DNA of 62,531 nt. It comes from Anaerolineae bacterium. Lineage in GTDB: Bacteria > Chloroflexota > Anaerolineae > Aggregatilineales > Phototrophicaceae. The notes beneath the pieces are model-generated. The model made no database searches, was not told the DNA's origin, and saw only the letters and a program-made list of their open reading frames with translations. Positions 36,493-44,615 of the stretch are shown here, in pieces; position 1 is the first letter of the stretch; each line of letters starts with the position of its first letter. The stretch spans positions 1-62,531 of the forward strand of contig JADLAY010000037.1 in the NCBI GenBank assembly GCA_020849765.1, given 5' to 3'. The translations under genes and the position numbers were made by a program.

Positions 36493-38025
36493 ATGGTTTT
36501 CTTGGCAATTGATGCCGGCACAGAAGCGATCAAGGCCGGGTTGTTCGATCAGACCGGGCAACCCGTCGCTATCGGATCGCGCGCATACACCACCTACTTC
36601 CCTCGTCCGGGTTGGGCGGAACAAGACCCGGAGGAGTGGTGGGCAGGGCTGGTCGGCGCCGTCCATGACTGTCTGGCCGCCGCACAGGTGCCCGCCGGCG
36701 CCATCCAGGGCATCAGCGCCGACGCGACGACCTGCACCATGCTGCCGATCAAGGCGGACGGCCGCCCGCTGCGCCGCGCCCTGCTGTGGATGGACGTGCG
36801 CGCGACCGAGCAGGCCCAGCGCATCTTCGCCACGGGCCACCGGGCGCTGCAATACAGCCTGGCCGGGGTCAGCGCCGAGTGGATGCCGAGCAAAGTGCTC
36901 TGGCTCAAGGAGAACGAGCCGGATACCTTCGCCGAGACCGACTACTTCATCGAATACACCGACTGGCTCGCCTACCGGCTGACCGGGCACCTGGCGCTCA
37001 ATCTCGATACGATCGTCCAGCGCTGGTATTACCACCCGCGCCAGGGCGGCTGGCCGAGCGATTTCTACGACATGATCGGCCTCGGCGGCATCGAGCAGCG
37101 CTTCCCGGCGGAGATTCTGCCTGTCGGCGCCGTGACCGGCTGCCTGTGCCAGGAAGCGGCGGACGCACTGGGACTGCCCGCGGGTATCCCGGTCGCCATG
37201 GGCGGCGGTGATGCCTTCGTCGGGCCGCTCGGCCTGGGCGTCGTCGAGCCGGGCGACATCGCCGTCGTCATGGGCTCGTCGAACGTCTTCTCCGGCATGT
37301 CCGCCGAGGAAGTTCACTTCAAGGGCGGCTTCGGCAGCTTCCCGGACGCGATCATCCCCGGCCTCAATCTGATCGAAGGCGGGCAGGTTTCGACTGGCTC
37401 GATCCTGAATTGGTTCAAACGCAACTTCGCCGGAGAGCTGGCCGCGGAGGCCGAGGCCCAGAGCACCAGCATCTACCGCCTGCTCGACGATGAAGCGGCC
37501 AAACTGCCGGTTGGCTCCGACGGCGTGATCGTGCTCGACTATTTCCAGGGCAACCGGACACCGCACACGGATTCGCTCGCGCGCGGTGTCGTCATGGGTC
37601 TGTCGCTGGCGACCAGCCGGGCGCACGTCTTCCGCGCCATGATGGAGGGCATTGCCTATGGTATGAAAGAGATACTGGATACTTACGAAGCCAACAAATG
37701 TGACGTCAAGCGCGTGATCGCCTGTGGTGGGGCGACGCAAAGCCCGTTATTTATGCAAATTTATGCAGATGTTGCCGGAAAAACGATCTATACTACACGG
37801 GTTGCGGAAGCATCACTGCTCGGTTCTGCCGTGGCCGCCGCTTATGGCGCAGGCGTCTTCCCGACGCTGGCCGAGGCATCGCGAGCAATGGTTCAGATCA
37901 GCGGCGAATACCAGCCCGACAGCGAACGCCACGCGCAATACCAGTTCTATGCCAGCAAGTATCGTGAACTCTACCAGCAACTCCGACCGGTGATGCACGA
38001 CGTGGCCCGGCATGTGATGGTATGA
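36493..38025 (+). CDS. FGGY-family carbohydrate kinase
   Basis: This 510-residue kinase phosphorylates a sugar or sugar alcohol with ATP. The N-terminal ATPase lobe starts FLAIDAGTEAIKAGLFD. The FGGY N-domain continues to about 250 (GGGDAFVGPLGLG), and the C-domain carries IACGGATQSPLFMQIYADV near residue 415. The length fits ribulokinase, xylulokinase or alditol kinase members; I cannot assign the substrate. AGAGGA lies 10 bases before the ATG. It belongs to the same operon as the importer, and its product is likely to be the ligand of the SorC-type regulator. Confidence 0.92.
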   Translation: MVFLAIDAGTEAIKAGLFDQTGQPVAIGSRAYTTYFPRPGWAEQDPEEWWAGLVGAVHDCLAAAQVPAGAIQGISADATTCTMLPIKADGRPLRRALLWMDVRATEQAQRIFATGHRALQYSLAGVSAEWMPSKVLWLKENEPDTFAETDYFIEYTDWLAYRLTGHLALNLDTIVQRWYYHPRQGGWPSDFYDMIGLGGIEQRFPAEILPVGAVTGCLCQEAADALGLPAGIPVAMGGGDAFVGPLGLGVVEPGDIAVVMGSSNVFSGMSAEEVHFKGGFGSFPDAIIPGLNLIEGGQVSTGSILNWFKRNFAGELAAEAEAQSTSIYRLLDDEAAKLPVGSDGVIVLDYFQGNRTPHTDSLARGVVMGLSLATSRAHVFRAMMEGIAYGMKEILDTYEANKCDVKRVIACGGATQSPLFMQIYADVAGKTIYTTRVAEASLLGSAVAAAYGAGVFPTLAEASRAMVQISGEYQPDSERHAQYQFYASKYRELYQQLRPVMHDVARHVMV

Positions 38026-38029
38026 GGTG

Positions 38030-38058
38030 CGAGCGGGACAGGTAATCCCGCTCGTTTT
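38030..38058 (+). terminator. terminator-like hairpin between kinase and dehydrogenase genes
   Basis: CGAGCGGG (38030-38037) and CCCGCTCG (38047-38054) form a perfect 8-base stem with a 9-base loop, followed by TTTTC. It may partly uncouple the dehydrogenase gene that starts at 38081 from the operon upstream. Confidence 0.6.
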
Positions 38059-38080
38059 CGGTTAGCCAACGAGGATGACT

Positions 38081-39331
38081 ATGAGCAAGATCGATCCCAT
38101 CTATGTGGGCAAAGACGCGACCGGCAAAATGCTGGAGTACGTCGCTGCCCACGGTCTGAAACGTTTCGCCCTGGTGGCGGATACGAATACTTATGCCGCT
38201 CTCGGCCAGCACGTCGAGCAGGCGCTCAAAGCGCAGGGCTACGAGGTGCACAGCGTCGTGCTCGAAGGCGAGCACATCCACACGGATGAACACCAGATCG
38301 TCCAGGTGCTCATTCGCGCGCCGCTGGGGCCATGCACGTTTATCGCCGTCGGTTCCGGCACGATCACGGATATCACGCGCTTTTGCAGCCACCGCTCCGG
38401 GCGCCAGTTCATCGGCATGCCGACCGCCCCGTCCGTCGACGGTTTCACCTCGATTGGCGCGCCGATCATCCTGGCCGGGGTCAAGACAACGATCGTCTGC
38501 CAGCCGCCGATGGCCGTCTTCGCCGACATCGACACCCTGTGCAACGCGCCGCAGCGCCTGGTGGCCGCCGGCTTCGGCGACATGATCGGCAAGATCACGT
38601 CGCTGGCCGACTGGAACCTGGGCCGCCTGCTCTGGGACGAGCCGTACGACACGGACATCGCCGCGCGGTCGCAGGTCGCCATCGACAGCGTCATGAGCCG
38701 CGCCGATGCCATCGGCCAGCGCACCGAAGAAGGGGTGCGCGCCCTGATGGATGCCTTGATCGAGTCCGGCCTGTGCATGCTCGATTTCGGCGCCACCCGC
38801 CCGGCCTCCGGCGCGGAGCACCACATCTCGCATTACTGGGAGATGGTGCGCCTGTGGGAAGGCCGCGAGAGCATGCTCCACGGCGCACAGGTTGGCTATG
38901 CGCTGACGCTGGTCGCCCGGCAGTACGAGCGCGTGCGCGCCATTGACCGCGCCGAACTGATGAATCGCCTGGAAGCCGCGACCCTGCCCGATCGCGCGAC
39001 CGAGATCGCCAACATCCGCGCCGGTTACCGCGAGATGTCGCCCAAGATCCTGATTGAGCAAGCACCGTTCCTCGACCTGACCGAAGCCGACTACGACAAC
39101 CTCAAGCACAAGATCGCGGATAACTGGGACGAGATCCAGAGCGTCGCCGAGACGGTGCCGGAGCCGTCGGTCATCATCGACGCCCTGCGCAAAGCGGGCG
39201 GCCCTGCCGATTACGAAGCGCTCGGCCTCGACGCCGACGAAGTGACCAACGGCCTCCACAACGGGCATTACCTGCGCAACCGCTTCACCGTGGCCAAGCT
39301 CAGCCACGTCATCGACCTGCCGATGGATTGA
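38081..39331 (+). CDS. sn-glycerol-1-phosphate dehydrogenase (AraM/EgsA-like)
   Basis: This 416-residue enzyme interconverts dihydroxyacetone phosphate and sn-glycerol 1-phosphate using NAD(P)H. The nucleotide-binding part has AVGSGTITDITRF near residue 93 and GMPTAPSVDGFTS near 113. Metal ligands of the iron/zinc alcohol dehydrogenase-like fold are in AAGFGDMIGK and in AEHHISHYWEM. The ATG at 38081 is preferred because GAGG is 6 bases upstream; one at 38075 abuts it. Archaea use this enzyme for lipids, whereas Gram-positive AraM works beside a NagD-type phosphatase, exactly as found in this operon. Confidence 0.93.
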   Translation: MSKIDPIYVGKDATGKMLEYVAAHGLKRFALVADTNTYAALGQHVEQALKAQGYEVHSVVLEGEHIHTDEHQIVQVLIRAPLGPCTFIAVGSGTITDITRFCSHRSGRQFIGMPTAPSVDGFTSIGAPIILAGVKTTIVCQPPMAVFADIDTLCNAPQRLVAAGFGDMIGKITSLADWNLGRLLWDEPYDTDIAARSQVAIDSVMSRADAIGQRTEEGVRALMDALIESGLCMLDFGATRPASGAEHHISHYWEMVRLWEGRESMLHGAQVGYALTLVARQYERVRAIDRAELMNRLEAATLPDRATEIANIRAGYREMSPKILIEQAPFLDLTEADYDNLKHKIADNWDEIQSVAETVPEPSVIIDALRKAGGPADYEALGLDADEVTNGLHNGHYLRNRFTVAKLSHVIDLPMD

Positions 39332-39404
39332 TCGAGCGCATTGGCGGAATAGCAGATGAGCGAATTAGCCGAGAGGTGGTCGTAATTCAGTTTCGCCGCT
39401 GCCT

Positions 39405-39501
39405 GCCCTCAACCCCCGGCCCCTTCTCCCTAAGGGCGAAGGGGAGAAAAAATCAGCTCTGAAAGTCCCTCTCCATCAGGGAGAGGGATTTAGGGTGAGG
39501 G
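39405..39501. repeat. CCCTCA...TGAGGG palindromic element, copy 1
   Basis: The element starts CCCTCAACCCCCGGCCCC and ends GGATTTAGGGTGAGGGC, with internal CTTCTCCCTAAGGGCGAAGG-like and CCCTCTCC/GGAGAGGG arms. Related elements are at 49661 and 61238. The flanking gap 39332-39720 also holds a short TTAGC-type tract and a terminator. Confidence 0.7.
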
Positions 39502-39549
39502 CAAAAAGGGCAACAAAGCTTCATAACGATTTATGACTAGCTCTCAATT

Positions 39550-39577
39550 AGCCCCTGTCATTGGATAGGGGCTTTTC
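39550..39577 (+). terminator. intrinsic terminator downstream of the carbohydrate operon
   Basis: AGCCCCT (39550-39556) and AGGGGCT (39567-39573) form a 7-base stem, followed by TTTTCGTT. It is about 220 bases after the dehydrogenase stop and the only good plus-strand terminator in this gap. Confidence 0.6.
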
Positions 39578-39720
39578 GTTCTCCCCGTTCCTGCTGATGC
39601 AAGTGCACGAAGCAGACGCCCCACACCCTCGTATGCAAACGCAGCCCGTAGACAAAATGACGTCCAGCAACATTGTGATTACAGAGGGTAATTTCACAGT
39701 GCAGCACGAGGCGGTTTGGC

Positions 39721-41634
39721 ATGGCTTCCCGGCGTCACATTCGCGTCTTCATTTCATCGCCCGGCGACGTGGCCGAAGAGCGCGCCACGTCTCGCCGCGT
39801 GGTCGAGAAGCTGCGCGTCGATCCGCTCCTGCGCAGCCTGGTCGATCTCGAAGTCGTCACCTGGGATGATCCAGATGCCTCGACGCCGATCCTGGCGACG
39901 ATGACGCCGCAGGAAGCCATCAGCCACGGCCTGGCGAAACCATCCGACTGCGAGATCGTCGTCGTCATCTTCTGGACGCGCATGGGCACACCGCTGCCGC
40001 CGGAATACGTCAAGCCGGACGGCGGACGCTACCTATCCGGCACCGAGTGGGAGTATCTCGACGCCTTCAACGCGCCGCGCACTTCCCCCGGCGATCCGCC
40101 CTTCCTGATGGTCTACCGGCGCAAACTGCTGGCACAACCCGACCAACGCGACCCGGATTACGCCGAGCAGCAGGTGCAGTTGGAGCGCGTCGATGCCTTC
40201 TTCAACGCCTTCACCAACCCGGACCGGTCGATCAACCATGGCTACAACGGCTATGAGGACGTGGACGAATTCGCGCGGCTGCTCGAAACGCACCTCAAGG
40301 ATCTGATCAAGCGCATCCTCGACCTGGAGGCGCCGCCCACCGCCAGGCTGTCGGTCGCGCGCTCGCTATCGGTCTGGCGCCTGATGACGCTGGCCCTGAT
40401 CATCGGCGTGCTCGTGCTCGGCGGCATCGTCGGCGTGCATGCGCTGACGACGCGCGAAGTCGTCATGGATGGCAGCTTCAACATCGCGCTGGCGGGCTTC
40501 AAGCTGCCGGAGAGCGCCCCGGCCAGCGCCGTCGAGGCATTCGACCGCATCCGCGGCACCATCCTCAGCCTGCTGACCAACGAGTACGCCAACACGGAAG
40601 TCCGGGTTGAGCAGCAGCGCTTCGGCACCGTGTCGACCGAACTGGAAGCCGAGGCGCTCGGCAAACAGATGAACGCCGACCTGGTCATCTATGGCTCGGT
40701 CGAGTACGGCAGCGATGGCTATCTGTTCACGCCGCGCTTCACCATCACCCCACGCGATTTCGACACGGAAATGCGCGAGATCACGGGCGACTACAAGTGG
40801 CTGCAAGAATCGATGACCCAGCAGCAGCTTGAGAACCTCGTCCGGGGCGATAGCAAGGAGCGCACGCGGCTGGAGCTGAAGTCGAACATCCTGACCCGCT
40901 TCACCCAGGCGCTGGTCTATCTCACATCCGAAGATCTCGATCTGTCTGCCGAAGCGATCGACGAGGCGATCCGGCTGGCCAGGGCCTACGAGGACGAGAA
41001 CGAACAGGACATCCCGATCAACGTGCTCTACCTGTTCGGCTCGACCATCTACCGCTTCTACGGCGACCTGGACAAGGCGCGGATTTATGCCGAAGCGGCG
41101 GCGCAAGACCCGACCTATGGCCGTGCGCAGGTCGCCCTGGGGCACGTCTACTATGACCTGGGGGTCGAAGCGTATGACGATGGCGATCTGCCGACGACGT
41201 TCAACGACCTGAGCTTCGCCCGTGACTTCTATACCCGCGCGCTGAGTCTGACGGATGCGTCGACCCGCGCGTTCGTCGCGGAGAAAGCCTATCTCTCGCT
41301 CGGCAATACCTATCAGGTGCTCTACCAGATCGTCGACATCGCCGGGCAGAAGGCGGATTTCCTGTCGCAATCGCTCGACTCGTATCAGGCGGTGCTCGAC
41401 CGTTACGAGCGTTACACGAGTGACACCCTGCGCAAACTGGTCGCTCCGTTGGCCTCCGAGGCGGCGCGGCAGATGGGCAGCATGTACACGGTAGCCAGGC
41501 AGTTCGGCCCGGCGGCGGACGCCTACGACCGCGCGATCGAGATTTCGACCAACAGCGATTTCGACGGCCTGCTGCAGGCGACGCGCAGCAGCGTGGTCGT
41601 CTCCGCGACAGCGACGGCGGAGGCAGGTCCGTAG
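39721..41634 (+). CDS. DUF4062-TM-TPR protein
   Basis: This 637-residue protein starts HIRVFISSPGDVAEERATSR, the DUF4062 signature found at the N-terminus of STAND-type and other signalling or defence proteins. That domain spans about 5-170 and is cytosolic. One membrane helix lies at about 220-241. The rest is probably external: a domain at 250-370 containing an ADLVIYGSVEY segment like those of FlgO/TolB-like proteins, then helical repeats of TPR type (400-600). A DUF4062 domain tethered to a membrane and coupled to external TPRs suggests transmembrane sensing. An SH3 protein follows by 50 bases. Confidence 0.82.
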   Translation: MASRRHIRVFISSPGDVAEERATSRRVVEKLRVDPLLRSLVDLEVVTWDDPDASTPILATMTPQEAISHGLAKPSDCEIVVVIFWTRMGTPLPPEYVKPDGGRYLSGTEWEYLDAFNAPRTSPGDPPFLMVYRRKLLAQPDQRDPDYAEQQVQLERVDAFFNAFTNPDRSINHGYNGYEDVDEFARLLETHLKDLIKRILDLEAPPTARLSVARSLSVWRLMTLALIIGVLVLGGIVGVHALTTREVVMDGSFNIALAGFKLPESAPASAVEAFDRIRGTILSLLTNEYANTEVRVEQQRFGTVSTELEAEALGKQMNADLVIYGSVEYGSDGYLFTPRFTITPRDFDTEMREITGDYKWLQESMTQQQLENLVRGDSKERTRLELKSNILTRFTQALVYLTSEDLDLSAEAIDEAIRLARAYEDENEQDIPINVLYLFGSTIYRFYGDLDKARIYAEAAAQDPTYGRAQVALGHVYYDLGVEAYDDGDLPTTFNDLSFARDFYTRALSLTDASTRAFVAEKAYLSLGNTYQVLYQIVDIAGQKADFLSQSLDSYQAVLDRYERYTSDTLRKLVAPLASEAARQMGSMYTVARQFGPAADAYDRAIEISTNSDFDGLLQATRSSVVVSATATAEAGP

Positions 41635-41684
41635 GGTCGCCGGTATTTCGGTAGGTGAATGGGGACTGAAGGAAGGACTGTACG

Positions 41685-42455
41685 ATGAGATCGTCAACTC
41701 AACATCACTCAGGCCGCGTCCTGACCCGAACGGTTGTGCCGGCCACGCTGATCATCCTCGCGCTGCTGGCGTGGTTGTGGCTGATGTCACCCCTGCGCGC
41801 GACCGGCGCCCAGCCAGACGACGGCTCCGCCACGCCCGACCTGACCACGACGCCAACATGGCGCGTCGACCTGGTCATCGCGTCGTCGTTCGGCGCCAAC
41901 ATGCTCGAATGCGCCAGCGTCGGCTGCGAGTTGGTCGCCTTTCTGGATTATGGCACCGAGCTCGAACTGGTCGAGACCGAGGTCGGCTGGTACCACGTGC
42001 GTACGGCCGATGGCCACACGGGCTACGTGCCGGACTTCCTGGTGGCAACACCGACGGAAGAAGCCGCGCCGACGCTCGCGCCACAGCAGCCAGGATTCGT
42101 CCCGCCGGCACCGCAGCCGGGCGTCGTCGTGCCCGCCAATCCTCAACCGAGCGCTCCGTCTGCGGTCGTCCCGGTCAACACGGTCGTGCCAATTCCGCCA
42201 GGCGAAAGCCAGATCGTGGTGCCGCGCAATACGGCATCGCCGATCGTGATCCCGCCCAATCTGCCAGCCACGCCGGGCCGGGTCATCACCCTGGTCGCTC
42301 CAGTGTTGCCGATCGCGCCGCCCGTCATCGTCCCGGTCAATCCACCGGCCACGCCTGCCCCGACCCTTGGGCTGCGACTGCCGCTGGACCCGCGGATACC
42401 CTTCCGCGTCACGCTGGTCGCGCCCTTCAACCCACCGGCGACGGCGATCCATTGA
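41685..42455 (+). CDS. membrane-anchored SH3-domain protein with Pro-rich tail
   Basis: This 256-residue protein has a signal anchor or signal peptide at residues 15-42. A bacterial SH3 domain spans about 55-120 (ASVGCELVAFLDYGTELEL then GWYHVRTADGHTGYVPDFL). The rest, 120-256, is a low-complexity tail rich in Pro, Val and Ala. It probably binds the cell envelope. Codon spacing and the GAAGGA site 7 bases before the ATG suggest co-transcription with the DUF4062 gene. Confidence 0.85.
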   Translation: MRSSTQHHSGRVLTRTVVPATLIILALLAWLWLMSPLRATGAQPDDGSATPDLTTTPTWRVDLVIASSFGANMLECASVGCELVAFLDYGTELELVETEVGWYHVRTADGHTGYVPDFLVATPTEEAAPTLAPQQPGFVPPAPQPGVVVPANPQPSAPSAVVPVNTVVPIPPGESQIVVPRNTASPIVIPPNLPATPGRVITLVAPVLPIAPPVIVPVNPPATPAPTLGLRLPLDPRIPFRVTLVAPFNPPATAIH

Positions 42456-42463
42456 GATGGGAA

Positions 42464-42501
42464 GCGGATTAGCAGATTGGCAAGTCAGCTTTTAGCTGTG
42501 A
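42464..42501. repeat. TTAGC/GCTAA-rich tract
   Basis: Units AGCGGATTAGC, AGATTGGC, AAGTCAGC and TTTTAGC follow the SH3 gene. It is a weaker member of the same family as the tract at 42677. Between the two (42502-42676) I see nothing recognisable. Confidence 0.5.
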
Positions 42502-42676
42502 GCGATTCGCCCTTAGGCGGACAGGAATTGGGGTGTCAGCCGTTTGACCAATGCTGGCGCCCCAGGCCTGAACGGGCGACCTGGACGGTATCTACACATC
42601 CGCGACCCCGCCAATTCAGACCTCGGTCGCCCGCATTATGCAGGAGACCGGAAAACCAATCTGCCGCATCTTTCCG

Positions 42677-42740
42677 GCTAATGGCTAACCGCTAACGGCT
42701 ACAATCTAATTCGCTAATCTGCTAACCCGCTATTTCGCTC
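42677..42740. repeat. GCTAA-rich tract
   Basis: Units GGCTAAT, GGCTAACC, GCTAACG, GCTACAATC, TAATTC, GCTAATCT, GCTAACCC, GCTATTTC and GCTCCCC follow each other at 7-8 base intervals. It is the best conserved member after the one at 1-58. Confidence 0.65.
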
Positions 42741-42851
42741 CCCATTCGCGCCATTCCTCACCCAGATCCGTGCGCATAGGCACTACCGCCGCCCGCCAAG
42801 ACCCCGTATGCTGGTGCGGATGCATACTCGTCCCACCGGGAGACCCTGCCG

Positions 42852-43721
42852 ATGACACCGCCGCTCACGGTTTACCTGCTGTCGATGCTGATCGCCCTGC
42901 TCGCACTGCTGGCCGCGGGCATCAGCCACTTCGAACGTGCTGATGGCAAGCCGCAGACGATCACCACTACTCGCGGCCAGACGGCGCAGCTCTACGGGCG
43001 CGGGATCTACCGCTACGACACACTCTTGATCGGCGCAGGCTTCAAGGCGCAGGACGCGGTGACGCTGTTCATCTCCGTGCCGCTGCTGCTGATCGCCATC
43101 ATCCTGAGCACGCGCGGCGTCTTCGTCGGCCACCTGCTGCTGCTCGGCATGCTGAGTTTCTTCCTCTACGCCTACGCCTCGATGGCACTCGGCGCGGCCT
43201 ACAACCGGCTGTTTCTCGTCTACGTCGCACTGTTCGGCAGCAGCCTGTTCGCCTTCATCCTGACCTTCGCCAGCTTTGACCGGGCCGAACTGACGACACG
43301 CCTGGCCGCCGGAGCCCCGCGCGAAAGCCTCGCCATCTTCATGATCGTCAGTGGATTAATTACGCTGTTCGTCTGGGGGGCGCCGCTCGTCAGCGCCATG
43401 CGCAAGGACACAGCGCCCGACCGGCTTGATAGCTACACCACGCCGATCACGTTCGCGCTCGATCTGGCGATCATCACGCCGTCGACCTTCATCTCCGGCG
43501 CGCTCATCCTGCAGGGCGACGCGCTCGGCTACCTGATCGCCGTGCCGCTGCTCGTGATCATCGTCCTGCTCGCGCCGCTGATTACGCTGAGCACGATCAT
43601 GCAGCGCAAGGCGGGCGTCGAGTTCTCTCAGGGCGAGATGATCGGCCCGGTCGCAGGCTTCCTTGTCTTGGGGTTGATCGCGATTCTGTTGGCGGTGTCG
43701 CTGTTCGCAGCGCTTGCGTGA
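42852..43721 (+). CDS. polytopic membrane protein of unknown function
   Basis: This 289-residue protein has about eight hydrophobic helices (residues 6-25, 68-86, 92-112, 116-140, 165-180, 205-225, 230-250 and 260-285). It has no signature that I recognise as a transporter or enzyme. GGGAG lies before the ATG. It is downstream of the DUF4062 and SH3 genes but separated by a 396-base gap with repeats, so linkage is only by position. Confidence 0.75.
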   Translation: MTPPLTVYLLSMLIALLALLAAGISHFERADGKPQTITTTRGQTAQLYGRGIYRYDTLLIGAGFKAQDAVTLFISVPLLLIAIILSTRGVFVGHLLLLGMLSFFLYAYASMALGAAYNRLFLVYVALFGSSLFAFILTFASFDRAELTTRLAAGAPRESLAIFMIVSGLITLFVWGAPLVSAMRKDTAPDRLDSYTTPITFALDLAIITPSTFISGALILQGDALGYLIAVPLLVIIVLLAPLITLSTIMQRKAGVEFSQGEMIGPVAGFLVLGLIAILLAVSLFAALA

Positions 43722-43757
43722 GGCTGGTCAAGCAGCGGTCAAGGCAAAGCGCCGTTA

Positions 43758-44531
43758 CTAGCCCGGCGCCTGCACCTCGTACAGATAGCGCGCGTGCATG
43801 CCCTCTTCCACCGCCTGGCTGACCCCGTGGGCGTCGCCCATCCGGTTGTCGTAGATGAACATGAGATCTTCCGCTTCAAAGCGCGGGCGCAGTTCGGCCA
43901 GGACTTGCTTGCGCAGCAGCGCGAGCCGGTAGTCATCGTCGGTGAAGTCCCACGTGCGGTAGCTCAAGCGGTTGGCATGCAGCGCCTCGGCCAGCGGCGT
44001 GTGATCCGGCGCCAGCGTCTCGACGTGGAACTGGTCTTTTGGCACCCACGGCTCGCGCCCATGCGCGTAGAGGATGCCGATCCGCCCGCCAGGTTTGAGC
44101 GCATCGACCCACTGCCGAATCGTGCGCGCGTAGTCATCGCTGAAGTAGATCGAGTCAATCGAGACGATCGCGTCGTACTCATGATCCGGCAGACTCAACG
44201 CGTTGATGTCGCCGACGGCGAACGACAGCCGATCCGCCTTGGGCAACGTGCGCTCGAGCGCTTCGTCGACCGCCTGCGGAATGTTGTCCAGCCCGGTCAC
44301 GTGAGCGCCCGTCGTGTCCGCGATGTACTCGGCGATCATGCCGTTGCCGCAGCCGACGTCGAGCACGCGCTGACCGCTGCTGAGCTGCAGCACCTCGATC
44401 AGCTTATGGATCTGCTCCATGTCGGCAAAGCCGTGCTGGCACAGATTGCGCCCGAAGACGCGCTCGCAGAACTCTGCATGGACGCTGCTGTGGGCGACAC
44501 GGGCATAGAAGTCTTCGTAAAAACCGAACAT
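43758..44531 (-). CDS. SAM-dependent class I methyltransferase
   Basis: This 257-residue enzyme has the AdoMet-binding motif I VLDVGCGNGMIAEYI near residue 55, the acidic motif II VTGLDNIPQAV, and motif post I with YDAIVSIDSIYF near 118. The substrate is unknown. The ATG at 44531 has AGGA 5 bases upstream; a longer frame reaches 44591 but runs through a TGTAGGGG repeat and is not used. It shares the strand with GlpD, with the repeat between them. Confidence 0.88.
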   Translation of the reverse strand: MFGFYEDFYARVAHSSVHAEFCERVFGRNLCQHGFADMEQIHKLIEVLQLSSGQRVLDVGCGNGMIAEYIADTTGAHVTGLDNIPQAVDEALERTLPKADRLSFAVGDINALSLPDHEYDAIVSIDSIYFSDDYARTIRQWVDALKPGGRIGILYAHGREPWVPKDQFHVETLAPDHTPLAEALHANRLSYRTWDFTDDDYRLALLRKQVLAELRPRFEAEDLMFIYDNRMGDAHGVSQAVEEGMHARYLYEVQAPG

Positions 44532-44553
44532 GATGTCCTTTTGGGTGCGGATG

Positions 44554-44606
44554 TGTAGGGGCGACCCGGTGGGTGGCCCTGGGCAAGGCACCGCCTTGCC
44601 CCTACA
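44554..44606. repeat. TGTAGGGG palindromic repeat, copy 3
   Basis: The sequence starts TGTAGGGGCGACCCGGTGGG and ends CCTTGCCCCTACA, with an inner GGGCAAGGCACCGCCTTGCCC hairpin. It lies between glpD and the methyltransferase gene. It is the copy with the best preserved ends. Confidence 0.7.
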
Positions 44607-44615
44607 TCGAGATCG

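Noticed and set aside
39561..39869. 102-codon frame upstream of the DUF4062 gene
   Set aside because: It overlaps the DUF4062 start in another phase and has no recognisable content.
44532..44591. 20-residue N-terminal extension of the methyltransferase at 43758
   Set aside because: It runs through a TGTAGGGG repeat, while AGGA is well placed before the ATG at 44531.
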